This document shows positions 8,076-15,791 of a stretch of DNA of 47,058 nt, in pieces; positions within the stretch are counted from its first letter, which is position 1; each line of letters begins with the position of its first letter. Where the stretch lies: NCBI GenBank assembly GCA_945863425.1, contig CAMBBW010000004.1:1-47058 (forward strand), written 5' to 3'. The position numbers and the translations under genes were made by a program. This DNA comes from Lishizhenia tianjinensis (GTDB lineage Bacteria; Bacteroidota; Bacteroidia; Flavobacteriales_D; Crocinitomicaceae). Under the pieces are notes generated by a model. That model searched no databases, was not told the DNA's origin, and worked only from the letters and a program-made list of their open reading frames with translations.

Positions 8076-8444
8076 TTACTTCGAATTGTCTGATTTATCA
8101 TCAGGATAATAGCCTTGTTGAATGAAATATTCAATCATAGCTTCTTTAATCAAATGTTGTTGTTGCTGGTGATTTAATGGTGGTAGGTTCTTTGACAATG
8201 TAAAATGTGGCCATTGATCTTTGTCTCGGCCTTCAAAAATATAGTATCCATAAGGTTCAAGCAAGGTACAAATTGCCACATGCAGCAAATCTGTTTTTTC
8301 GCTTTTTGAGAACTCTTTATAACCAATACCTAATTCATTCACACCAATTAAAAAAAGCATGGATTGAACATCCATACCACCTCCAAAAGTTGATTCTACG
8401 TGTGTTTTAAGTTGCTGAAAACGCAATTCTACTTCGTGATCCAT
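8076..8444 (-). CDS. Conserved-looking hypothetical protein upstream of rseP
   Basis: A 122-residue soluble protein with no signal peptide or membrane segment. I do not recognise a named domain. The first 60 residues are predicted helical (VELRFQQLKTHVESTF, then LFLIGVNELGIGYKEFSKSEK), followed by a short beta-like part with aromatic residues (GYYIFEGRDKDQWPHFTLS) and a Gln-rich helix NHQQQQHLIKEAMIEYFIQQ. It is the first gene before rseP with a perfect TACTTTTG promoter box only five bases from its ATG. Position suggests an operon with rseP, but I would not infer a shared function from that alone. Confidence 0.75.
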   Translation of the reverse strand: MDHEVELRFQQLKTHVESTFGGGMDVQSMLFLIGVNELGIGYKEFSKSEKTDLLHVAICTLLEPYGYYIFEGRDKDQWPHFTLSKNLPPLNHQQQQHLIKEAMIEYFIQQGYYPDDKSDNSK

Positions 8445-8449
8445 AATTA

Positions 8450-8457
8450 CAAAAGTA
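8450..8457 (-). promoter_or_regulatory. Candidate -7 box of the hypothetical-rseP-paaZ operon, possibly leaderless
   Basis: Reads TACTTTTG on the minus strand, an exact TAnnTTTG match. Only TAATT separates it from the ATG at 8444, so a transcript started here would have almost no leader. The -33 region is weak. Confidence 0.45.
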
Positions 8458-8510
8458 CATTAGAAACAGAAGAATTACACCATTTATTTGAAGGTTAACA
8501 AAATTTGCAA

Positions 8511-10370
8511 TTACAATGATTTAAAATAGGAATAATAAGCATTGAATAATGCATCAGACTTTAACTTTTCTTTTTTGAAGTCAGCAGGCGAAAATGTATT
8601 TTCAATTATTTTTCGCGCATCCAAATTATAAACAAATGATCCCGTTCGTGAAACAAAACCGTAGCCCCTAATTGTTGCGTGAAATGCAAATGATTTAACG
8701 GTTGGGCTCAGTAAATCCTTACTAAACTTAAAAGATGCCGCATCATGTCGCAACTGATGCAATAAGGTTGCAGCAATATCTGACTGAGAACCAATTATTG
8801 TATTTTGACTTCCTCGGAATTCCTTTTTTAAAGGCTCTCCATAAATCAACAGTGGAATTCTGAAAAATGCAGATTGATTCGGACTTTGAATTGAATGAGT
8901 ATGATGACCATGATCTGCCACAAAAACAAAAATCGTATTCTTATACCAAGGCTGTTTTTTGCAATTTTCAATAAATTGCCCCAATGCTTGATCTGCATAA
9001 AAAAGAGAATTCAAGTAATCTTGCTCAACCCCCTTCCATTTTTCCCAACCTGCCCGTTTTGGGTAATCAAAAGGTGAATGAGTACTACCAGTGAATGCAC
9101 AATGCATAAATGGTTGTTTGGTTTTGTTAATTTTCTGAAGAAAAAGGCTGTATAAATCTTCGTCATAATAATTCAGTTTTCCTTTTGTCAAGGAAGTAGG
9201 AAAATCCTTTTCATCCGCTAATTCATCAAATTGATGCTCCGTTAAATATCCTTGAATATTTCCATATTTTAAATCTCCACTGAATAGATAATGAGCAGAA
9301 TAGCCCGACTTTTTTAATACTTGATTGATAGAAGGAAGTTTCCGGTTTTTTTCAGGTTCTAAAGAAATGGCGATTTCTGGTAACGCAGGATATCCCGAGA
9401 AAATACTCGTATTCCCTATTTCAGATGTTGTATTTGTTGCATAAACATTTTGAAAAAGATATCCCTCTTTACTCAACCGATCGAAATTTGGTGTTAACCC
9501 TTTGGTTTCACTCATACACCCAACGGCACTTGCGGACCAACTTTCTAACAATATAAAAACAACATTTGGCTTGGTATCATTTAAAATAAAATTTGAATGG
9601 TTTCTATCAAATGAATAAAGAGCGTTGACAGAGGTGTTTACCTGATTCAAATTCATTTCTGGAAGATGCTGCTCCAAATCATTTCGTTGATACAACAAAA
9701 AACTATTTCCAAAAAAATAAGTTGAATTCACGGACAAATCATTAATGCGCGAGTTTTTTGAAAAATAAGCAGAGTCAATATTAATAGGTATTTGCTGAAA
9801 CCCACCCCTTGCTAAAACAAAAAACAAGGAAATATAGATGAGTCCGAGTGGTAAAAGAATCCATTTTTTTTCTAATTCTAGAGGTTTTAAAAGGGTCTTT
9901 CTAAGTAAAAAATAACCGACTACAATTTCAATAATGAGAATCACAAAGAACAACAATTGCGACCCTAATTCAGCCGTACGAAAAATCTCATTTGGATTAG
10001 AAAGGTGCATAAATACACGCGAAGTCAATTTATGATTCCATTCATGATAAACATTGATTTCTCCGCTGTGAATGAGTGAAACAATAATTAACTCAAGAAT
10101 AATGCTCATTATGTAAATGAACTTGGCGGTATTCGTTTTGACATACGACCAAAATAATAAGAATAACATTGGAATTGCTGATAAAAAAGAGGCTGTTGCC
10201 AAATCTAATCGAAGTGATTGAAAAAATACTCCTCCTATATCAAACCAAGATGCTTCGCTAAATTTATTGACCTGTATTATTAAAAAAAGGATTCGTTGAA
10301 AATCAAAAATGATTACCCAAAAAATCAATAAAACAAGGAATGGTTGAATATATTTTATACTGACTTTCAC
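8511..10370 (-). CDS. LTA-synthase-family membrane phosphotransferase/sulfatase-fold protein (copy 1)
   Basis: A 619-residue alkaline-phosphatase-superfamily enzyme with about five N-terminal membrane helices (to residue ~190) and a periplasmic catalytic domain. By alignment by eye to LtaS, the metal ligand is Glu276 in FILLESWSA, the nucleophile is Thr315 in NTTSEIGN, and the later ligands are in VADHGHHTH. In Gram-negative bacteria such proteins usually transfer phosphoethanolamine or phosphoglycerol to lipid A, glycans or lipids rather than make lipoteichoic acid; the substrate here is unknown. The start is a GTG at 10370, since no ATG occurs before the first membrane helix. A TAAATTTG box lies 12 bases upstream. 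A second family member is at 18033-19859. Confidence 0.85.
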   Translation of the reverse strand: MKVSIKYIQPFLVLLIFWVIIFDFQRILFLIIQVNKFSEASWFDIGGVFFQSLRLDLATASFLSAIPMLFLLFWSYVKTNTAKFIYIMSIILELIIVSLIHSGEINVYHEWNHKLTSRVFMHLSNPNEIFRTAELGSQLLFFVILIIEIVVGYFLLRKTLLKPLELEKKWILLPLGLIYISLFFVLARGGFQQIPINIDSAYFSKNSRINDLSVNSTYFFGNSFLLYQRNDLEQHLPEMNLNQVNTSVNALYSFDRNHSNFILNDTKPNVVFILLESWSASAVGCMSETKGLTPNFDRLSKEGYLFQNVYATNTTSEIGNTSIFSGYPALPEIAISLEPEKNRKLPSINQVLKKSGYSAHYLFSGDLKYGNIQGYLTEHQFDELADEKDFPTSLTKGKLNYYDEDLYSLFLQKINKTKQPFMHCAFTGSTHSPFDYPKRAGWEKWKGVEQDYLNSLFYADQALGQFIENCKKQPWYKNTIFVFVADHGHHTHSIQSPNQSAFFRIPLLIYGEPLKKEFRGSQNTIIGSQSDIAATLLHQLRHDAASFKFSKDLLSPTVKSFAFHATIRGYGFVSRTGSFVYNLDARKIIENTFSPADFKKEKLKSDALFNAYYSYFKSL

Positions 10371-10382
10371 GTTGTAAAATTA

Positions 10383-10390
10383 CAAATTTA
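10383..10390 (-). promoter_or_regulatory. Candidate -7 box of the first LTA-synthase-like gene
   Basis: TAAATTTG on the minus strand, an exact consensus match ending 12 bases before the GTG start. The -33 element is not obvious. The box supports the GTG start, because the divergent intergenic region holds no ATG in frame. Confidence 0.45.
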
Positions 10391-10537
10391 ACAGCTTCAT
10401 TGTACGGCCATCTGTTGTTTGATTCAACAATGAATGAATAGGTTTTTAGTTAAAACACAGCCTGTAAAAGCATCAAATTACATTGTAAAACTCAATTTTT
10501 TAACGAATTGAACAAGATTTATTACTTTTATAATCAA

Positions 10538-11539
10538 ATGATATTAGTTACCGGCGGCACAGGTTTAGTTGGAAGTCATCTTTTGGTTGAATTATCCAAG
10601 GAAGTCGAATCTATTCGTGCAATATATAGATCAAAGAACAAAATAGAATTTACCAAACAAATTTTTCAATATTACTTGGGTAAGGATTGTGAAAAAAATT
10701 GGAACAAAATAGAGTGGTTTGAAGCAGATTTATTGGATGCCGAACGTTTAAAAATTGCTTTTACTGGAATTACAAATGTTTATCACACAGCTGGATATGT
10801 GTCATTTCATTCAGGAGATTTTAAACAATGCATCATTCACAATCGCTATGGCACAGCCAATATTGTGAACCTTTGTTTAGCTAATCCAATAGAAAAACTA
10901 GCCTATGTCAGTTCAACTGCTGCCGTGGGAGGCGAAGAGAACTCACCAATAACAGAGGCAGATAAATGGAAAAAAACACCTCAAACAAGTGGATATTCGA
11001 TCAGTAAATATTTGGCAGAAAAAGAAGTTTGGAGAGGAATTGAAGAAGGATTAAATGCTGTAATTATTAATCCCTGTGTAATTTTAGGCCCAGGTAATTG
11101 GAATGACTCATCCTTAACTATTTTCAAAACAACTACAAAAGGGTTACGTTATTATCCCACAGGATCAAACGCGACTGTGGATGTTCGTGATGTAGCGATT
11201 TGCTTAAAAAAACTTATGCAATCAACACTAATCAATGAACGATTTTTATGCATTGGAAGCAATCAATCGATTCAACAATTATTGAATACAATTTCAGATC
11301 ATTCAAATGTTAACCGACCCATAAAATCTATTTCTAAAAAATTAGTTCGATTATTATCACTCGTATCATCACCCATTTTTAAAGTTTTCGGGATAAAACC
11401 TTTATTATCAAAGGATGCGATAAATTCAGCTTATAAAAATTTATCTTATACCATTGAAAAATTGAACGGTGCAATAAATCATTCATTTTATTCATTGGAA
11501 GAAACAATAGAAAATTCAATTCGTGGAAGAATACAATGA
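10538..11539 (+). CDS. NAD(P)-dependent epimerase/dehydratase (extended SDR family)
   Basis: A 333-residue Rossmann-fold oxidoreductase. The frame opens with a TTG ten codons earlier, but the ATG at 10538 puts the nucleotide-binding loop (MILVTGGTGLVGSHLL) at the very N-terminus as is usual in this family. Catalytic residues are visible as SST in AYVSSTAAVGG and the Y-x-x-x-K of GYSISKYLAEK. The overall pattern (VYHTAGYVSF, VIINPCVILGPGNW) is of the dihydroflavonol-reductase-like or 3-beta-HSD-like subgroup, which acts on hydrophobic or sugar substrates. It ends 31 bases before cruF on the same strand, so it may be transcribed with the carotenoid genes, but nothing in its sequence ties it to carotenoids. 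Confidence 0.85.
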   Translation: MILVTGGTGLVGSHLLVELSKEVESIRAIYRSKNKIEFTKQIFQYYLGKDCEKNWNKIEWFEADLLDAERLKIAFTGITNVYHTAGYVSFHSGDFKQCIIHNRYGTANIVNLCLANPIEKLAYVSSTAAVGGEENSPITEADKWKKTPQTSGYSISKYLAEKEVWRGIEEGLNAVIINPCVILGPGNWNDSSLTIFKTTTKGLRYYPTGSNATVDVRDVAICLKKLMQSTLINERFLCIGSNQSIQQLLNTISDHSNVNRPIKSISKKLVRLLSLVSSPIFKVFGIKPLLSKDAINSAYKNLSYTIEKLNGAINHSFYSLEETIENSIRGRIQ

Positions 11540-11570
11540 ACTCGATGATTATTGTTTTGTTAATTAACTT

Positions 11571-12200
11571 ATGAAAGTAATTCAAAATAAATACCTGATT
11601 GCGATTCTAATCATTTTTCACATGGTAGGATTAGTTGGTATTATGTTGCCCAATTTCAAAGATCTGATCCTCTCGCTTTCCTTTCTCAATTTACTTTTAG
11701 CATTTGTGATAATCCTACTAGGAGAAGACGAAAGCAAATCCCTCTTGTTGAAATTTCTACTTATTGCTTTTGTAATTGGATTGTCAGTTGAATTAATTGG
11801 CGTTCACACAGGATTACTCTTTGGCGATTACAAATACGGATCTAACTTGGGCCCTAAATTGTGGGGAGTCCCTCTTGTCATTGGAATAAATTGGGGAGTA
11901 CTATCGGTAACTGCTGCATCTGTTACTCATTCACTAAAGTTACCACACAAACTAAAATTGATTATAAACGCATTTATTTTAGTCATTTTTGATTTTGTAA
12001 TGGAACCAGTGGCTATGAATAGTGATTTTTGGTCTTGGAAAGACAATACTATTCCATTTTTCAATTATGTTTGTTGGTTTTTTGTTGCGGTAATATTGCA
12101 ACTTATTTATTTTGGAATGCGTAAACCGAATTCGAACAAAGTATTTAATGCATTGTTTTTTATTCAGATCACATTTTTTATTATTCTAAACTTTCGGTAA
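11571..12200 (+). CDS. cruF: CruF-type carotenoid 1',2'-hydratase (DUF422 membrane protein)
   Basis: A 209-residue integral membrane protein with six or seven hydrophobic helices. CruF enzymes add water to the 1',2' double bond of the open end of monocyclic carotenoids such as gamma-carotene. Family-typical blocks are IGLSVELIGVHTGLLFGDYKYG, with the GxxxGxYxY-type loop, and WGVPLVIGINWGV, followed by FDFVMEPVAMNSDFWSW, the conserved acidic helix with the D-x-x-x-E-P motif. Its stop codon overlaps the crtZ start (TAATG), and crtYcd follows, so the neighbours confirm the carotenoid role. Such a trio is known from Bacteroidota that make saproxanthin, myxol or flexixanthin-type pigments. Confidence 0.85.
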   Translation: MKVIQNKYLIAILIIFHMVGLVGIMLPNFKDLILSLSFLNLLLAFVIILLGEDESKSLLLKFLLIAFVIGLSVELIGVHTGLLFGDYKYGSNLGPKLWGVPLVIGINWGVLSVTAASVTHSLKLPHKLKLIINAFILVIFDFVMEPVAMNSDFWSWKDNTIPFFNYVCWFFVAVILQLIYFGMRKPNSNKVFNALFFIQITFFIILNFR

Positions 12201-12676
12201 TGTATTGGTGGGGACCTTTTGTTTTATTAGCGACTTTTTTTGGGATGGAATTCATGGCATGGGCAACACACAAGTTCGTTATGCATGGTTTCATGTGGTA
12301 TTTTCATGCCGATCATCATGTGGAAGAACCCGGTTTCTTTGAGCGAAACGATGTGTTTTTTCTAATTTATGCCATTCCATCTTGGCTCTGTATCATGTTG
12401 GGAATGATGAATGAAACCTATGTTCCTGTTTGGATGGGATTTGGAATTGCTGCGTATGGTTTTGCCTACTTTTTAGTACATGACGTGTTTATTCATCGCA
12501 GATTTAAATGGCTCAGAAACATCGATAATGCGTATTTTACAGCAATCAGAAAGGCACACAAGGTTCATCATAAACACCAAGGAAAAGAACATGGTGAATG
12601 CTTTGGAATGTTAATCGTTCCTTCCAAGTATTTTCAAGAAGCGAAGAAAGCCTTTCAAAATAAGAATGCTAAATGA
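12200..12676 (+). CDS. crtZ: Beta-carotene hydroxylase CrtZ
   Basis: A 158-residue di-iron membrane hydroxylase that puts the 3-hydroxyl on beta-ionone rings. All four histidine clusters of the family are visible: HKFVMH, HADHH, HDVFIHRR and HKVHHKH. Length and three to four membrane helices agree with CrtZ. The start overlaps the cruF stop by one base (TAATG) and the end overlaps crtYcd by four bases (ATGA), so the three are translationally coupled. With CrtYcd it would turn the cyclised end into a 3-hydroxy-beta ring. Confidence 0.93.
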   Translation: MYWWGPFVLLATFFGMEFMAWATHKFVMHGFMWYFHADHHVEEPGFFERNDVFFLIYAIPSWLCIMLGMMNETYVPVWMGFGIAAYGFAYFLVHDVFIHRRFKWLRNIDNAYFTAIRKAHKVHHKHQGKEHGECFGMLIVPSKYFQEAKKAFQNKNAK

Positions 12677-13374
12677 GTTTGTATTTTTGGACACTGATTT
12701 TGGCTTTTGCAGGTCCATTTTGTCTGAGTTTTGATAAAAAAGTAAGTTTTTACAGACAATGGAAATACTTATTTCCGCCTATTCTATTCGTTGCGCTTAT
12801 TTTCATAATTTGGGATGAATATTTTACAATCCGAGGAATTTGGGGGTTTACACCTGCCTATATTCAAGAAATCTACCTAGGTCATTTACCACTTGAAGAG
12901 GTTTTGTTTTTCTTTATTGTGCCCTATAATTGTGTTTTTATTTATGTCGTCCTCAACGCCTACTTTCCGACGGTTACTCTTGCAAAGGCAGCCAAGTTAT
13001 TCGCTTTCTTTTTTGTGCTGTCCGGATTTGTACTTTCAACTTGGTTTTTAGACAACTGGTATACAAGTGTTGCGTGCGGCGCAAGTGCGATTTTAACGGT
13101 TGGACTTTATTTCATTTTTAAAGTTCGCTGGTATGAGCGATTTGTATTTGCCTATTTAGTGGCGCTCATTCCGTTTCTGATCGTAAATGGCGTATTAACT
13201 GGAATGTTTACGGAAAATCCAGTGGTTTGGTACAATGAAAGCCATATCATAGGAATCCGAATTGGCACAATTCCGTTTGAGGATTTATATTATAATTATT
13301 GCTTATTCCTTCCGATAATCGGTTTGTATGAAGGAATAAAAAAAAGATTTGAGAAAGTTAACGAACGTAAATAA
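12673..13374 (+). CDS. crtYcd: Heterodimer-type lycopene cyclase, CrtYc-CrtYd fused form
   Basis: A 233-residue protein with about six to seven membrane helices that forms beta rings from lycopene ends. It has two halves that each carry the conserved acidic proline motif: PLEEVLFFF (PLEE at 73-76) in the CrtYc half and PFEDLYYNY (PFED at 201-204) in the CrtYd half. Separate CrtYc and CrtYd in actinobacteria correspond to these halves; the fusion is the form known in Bacteroidota and archaea. It overlaps crtZ by four bases. Its last 17 bases overlap the end of rsmG tail to tail. Genes for phytoene synthase and desaturase are not in the window. Confidence 0.88.
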   Translation: MSLYFWTLILAFAGPFCLSFDKKVSFYRQWKYLFPPILFVALIFIIWDEYFTIRGIWGFTPAYIQEIYLGHLPLEEVLFFFIVPYNCVFIYVVLNAYFPTVTLAKAAKLFAFFFVLSGFVLSTWFLDNWYTSVACGASAILTVGLYFIFKVRWYERFVFAYLVALIPFLIVNGVLTGMFTENPVVWYNESHIIGIRIGTIPFEDLYYNYCLFLPIIGLYEGIKKRFEKVNERK

Positions 13375-13981
13375 TTTTCTTCGTTTCAAAAAACGGTTCG
13401 TCGAACCAATCTGAAATTGAATAGGAGCGAATATGCTTTTTAATTTTTGATAACTCATCCGATAAATCTCCACCTTTTAAGCAAATCCAACCATTGGCAA
13501 GTTCATTGTTGCTTTGAGAATTTAACTTGTCTTTAGTCCAAAAAAGTAAATCAGCAAGGGGTGCAACCGCCCTTGAAAGAATAAAATCAAATTGACCTGG
13601 AATTTTCTCCACGCGTTCATGAATTCCTAAAACGTTTGTTAATCCTAGGGATTCAGCAACTCCATTGACTACCTTTATTTTTTTTCCAATAGAATCCACT
13701 AAAACAAACTGAGTTTCGGGAAAAAGTATAGCTAAGGGAATACCCGGAAAACCACCACCCGTGCCAATATCAAGAATTCGTGTTCCTGATTGAAAATCAA
13801 TTATTTTTGAAATCGCCAAAGAATGCAAAACATGGTGCAGGTAAAAATTATATTCATCTTTTCTGGAAATCACATTGATTTGAGCATTCCATTCTTGATA
13901 TAACCCCTTTAATAATTCGAATTGATTCAGTTGCTTTTCTGTTAAATCTGGAAAGTATCTAGAAATTAAATGAGAATCCAT
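13358..13981 (-). CDS. rsmG: 16S rRNA (guanine527-N7)-methyltransferase RsmG
   Basis: A 207-residue Rossmann methyltransferase that makes m7G527 in 16S rRNA. The N-terminal NQFELLKGLYQEWNAQINVISRKD and the SAM motif ILDIGTGGGFPGIPLAI, with the family-specific GGGFPG, are diagnostic; the ILSRAVAPLADLL block and the C-terminal WICLKGGDL follow. Length is normal. It is the last gene of a leftward GT2-sigma-rsmG group, 2 bases after the sigma factor gene, and overlaps the 3' end of crtYcd by 17 bases on the opposite strand. Confidence 0.95.
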   Translation of the reverse strand: MDSHLISRYFPDLTEKQLNQFELLKGLYQEWNAQINVISRKDEYNFYLHHVLHSLAISKIIDFQSGTRILDIGTGGGFPGIPLAILFPETQFVLVDSIGKKIKVVNGVAESLGLTNVLGIHERVEKIPGQFDFILSRAVAPLADLLFWTKDKLNSQSNNELANGWICLKGGDLSDELSKIKKHIRSYSISDWFDEPFFETKKIIYVR

Positions 13982-13983
13982 TT

Positions 13984-14589
13984 TTAAATAGAATCTTTTG
14001 TTTTTTCCATCATGTTTGCTAGAAAATCGCGCGCTCTAAAAAGTTGAGCCTTTACTGTTCCAAGTGGTAATTGTAATTCTTCAGCTATTTCCTCATAACT
14101 CAATTCATCAAAATACCTTTTTTCTACGAGAACACGGTAGCGCGGTTTTAATTTACTCACCAACATACGCATGTGAACTACTTTTTGTCCATAAATCACA
14201 GTTTCCTCCGGATTCATCGTATTTGACCTAGCGTCAATCTGAATGCGTTCCCCGTCATCATTGGTATATCCAGAGTCCATTGAAGTTACCTGAATCCGTT
14301 TCTTACGAATAAAGTCAATTGAGTTATTCGATGCTATTTTGTACAACCATGTCGAAAACGCAAAACTAGGAGAGTACTGTTCTAATCTACTAAATGCTTT
14401 ACCAAATGCTTCAATGGTCAAATCATCTGCATCGTCTGCATTTCGAACCATTTTTAGCATCATAAAATAAATTGAATCACGGTATCGATCCATCAAATCA
14501 GCATAAGCAGATTGTTTTCCCAAGCGAGCTGCTTCAACTAATTCTAAATCTTGCTTAGCGCGTTCCGATAAATGTTGGTTCTCTACCAT
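13984..14589 (-). CDS. ECF-type RNA polymerase sigma factor
   Basis: A 201-residue group 4 sigma factor. Region 2 is at about residues 30-100, with DADDLTIEAFGKAFSRLEQY (core binding) and FSTWLYKIASNNSIDFIRKKR (-10 recognition). Region 4 is at about 135-190, with LKPRYRVLVEKRYFDELSYEEIAEELQLPLGTVKAQLFRAR carrying the helix-turn-helix. There is no anti-sigma gene next to it; instead it overlaps the glycosyltransferase gene upstream by 7 bases and precedes rsmG. That setting suggests a housekeeping or constitutively active sigma rather than a classical FecI-type pair. Regulon unknown. Confidence 0.92.
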   Translation of the reverse strand: MVENQHLSERAKQDLELVEAARLGKQSAYADLMDRYRDSIYFMMLKMVRNADDADDLTIEAFGKAFSRLEQYSPSFAFSTWLYKIASNNSIDFIRKKRIQVTSMDSGYTNDDGERIQIDARSNTMNPEETVIYGQKVVHMRMLVSKLKPRYRVLVEKRYFDELSYEEIAEELQLPLGTVKAQLFRARDFLANMMEKTKDSI

Positions 14590-15716
14590 TTAGTATTCCT
14601 CTTTTGTTCAGTAAGATAGAATAAAATAGGGGTTATTACGGCATAAAAAACATCCCAAAATGGCAATAAAAAAACAAAATTCTTTTCTTGGAGCTTGATT
14701 AAACATTTTCCTTGAATCCACCATTTTAAAAGAAACATTATCCCGAATAAAATCCCACTTATTATTCTGAAATCCAATTTAAACATCAAAATAACAAAGG
14801 ATATCCACAGCAAAAGCAATGATACTGGATATATTCCTAACAACAACTTTTTAATAACCTTATATTGATTCGATGTAGTGTAATGTCTTGACTTCTGTCT
14901 CACCCATCGTTTCCACGAAGGAGCAGCAGGGGAAAAGCAGAATGTTTCAGGATCAATATTGATGGTGTAATTTGATTTTTGAGCGACTTGTTGTATAAAT
15001 AAATCATCATCTCCCGATGGTAGCCCATAATGGGACTTGAATCCACTCACGGAGTTAAATACTGTTTTTGTGTATCCTAAATTTCTCCCTACACCCATAT
15101 ATGGCAATTTTGAAAGCGCCATGGAAAGGTAATTTACACCAATCCACGCTGCATCAAATCGAATCAATTTATTTAAAAATCCTTTTTGTTTAGTATAAGG
15201 TCCATAGCCGATTACAATTTGTTTAGAAGTTGAAAAAGAACCAGCCATTTTTCGCAACCATCGATGACTTGATGGCTTACAATCTGCATCTGTTAATAAA
15301 ATATGTTCGTATTTAGCCCCTTTGATTGCCAACGTAATGGGGAATTTCTTTCCAGCTCTCAAGTGCTTGTTTTTAGGAATATCAATCACCCTAAGATTTT
15401 TATATTGTTGTTGAAAAGCAATTAGCAACCAATTACTATCATCTACTGATTGATGATTAACCACAATAACTTCAAAATCTGGATAATCTTGACTCAATAT
15501 CATGGGGAGATTTTCGTATAAATTATCCGATTCATCTCGCGCTGCAATAATTACACTTACAGGCATTAGCGATTGCTCTTGTTGTTTCGGGTAAAAAAAA
15601 GCCAATCTACTAAATATAAATAACAAATATAAAAATTGAATAAATCCAGCGGTGCACAATACTATAAAGCAGTACGTGAAGAAATCAAATCCAAAATGAG
15701 GTAAATAAGCTAGCAT
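14583..15716 (-). CDS. Membrane-bound family 2 glycosyltransferase
   Basis: A 377-residue protein with an N-terminal membrane helix (about 12-35), a cytosolic GT-A domain and two or three C-terminal helices. Motifs are PVSVIIAARDESDNL (nucleotide-sugar binding), the metal-binding LLTDADCKPSS, SGDDDLFIQQV, and RWVRQKSRHYTTS in place of the Q-x-x-R-W of processive synthases. This layout is typical of enzymes that glycosylate a lipid carrier or extend a surface polysaccharide. The sugar is unknown. Divergent from tgt across a 75-base intergenic region and coupled by overlap with the sigma gene. Confidence 0.88.
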   Translation of the reverse strand: MLAYLPHFGFDFFTYCFIVLCTAGFIQFLYLLFIFSRLAFFYPKQQEQSLMPVSVIIAARDESDNLYENLPMILSQDYPDFEVIVVNHQSVDDSNWLLIAFQQQYKNLRVIDIPKNKHLRAGKKFPITLAIKGAKYEHILLTDADCKPSSHRWLRKMAGSFSTSKQIVIGYGPYTKQKGFLNKLIRFDAAWIGVNYLSMALSKLPYMGVGRNLGYTKTVFNSVSGFKSHYGLPSGDDDLFIQQVAQKSNYTINIDPETFCFSPAAPSWKRWVRQKSRHYTTSNQYKVIKKLLLGIYPVSLLLLWISFVILMFKLDFRIISGILFGIMFLLKWWIQGKCLIKLQEKNFVFLLPFWDVFYAVITPILFYLTEQKRNTKW

Positions 15717-15760
15717 AATTTATATCGAATACAAAGTTCGTCTTCAAACTTAAATAGATG

Positions 15761-15768
15761 TATCTTTG
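15761..15768 (+). promoter_or_regulatory. Promoter of tgt
   Basis: TATCTTTG is an exact TAnnTTTG -7 box. A TTCG at 15737-15740 lies 20 bases upstream as a near-consensus -33 element. The tgt ATG follows after 23 bases. Confidence 0.65.
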
Positions 15769-15791
15769 TCCAGCTTATTTTTCAACATTTT

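Noticed and set aside
10508-10537. TTG start ten codons upstream for the SDR gene
   Set aside because: The extra residues NKIYYFYNQ do not belong to the Rossmann fold, and the ATG at 10538 fits the family.
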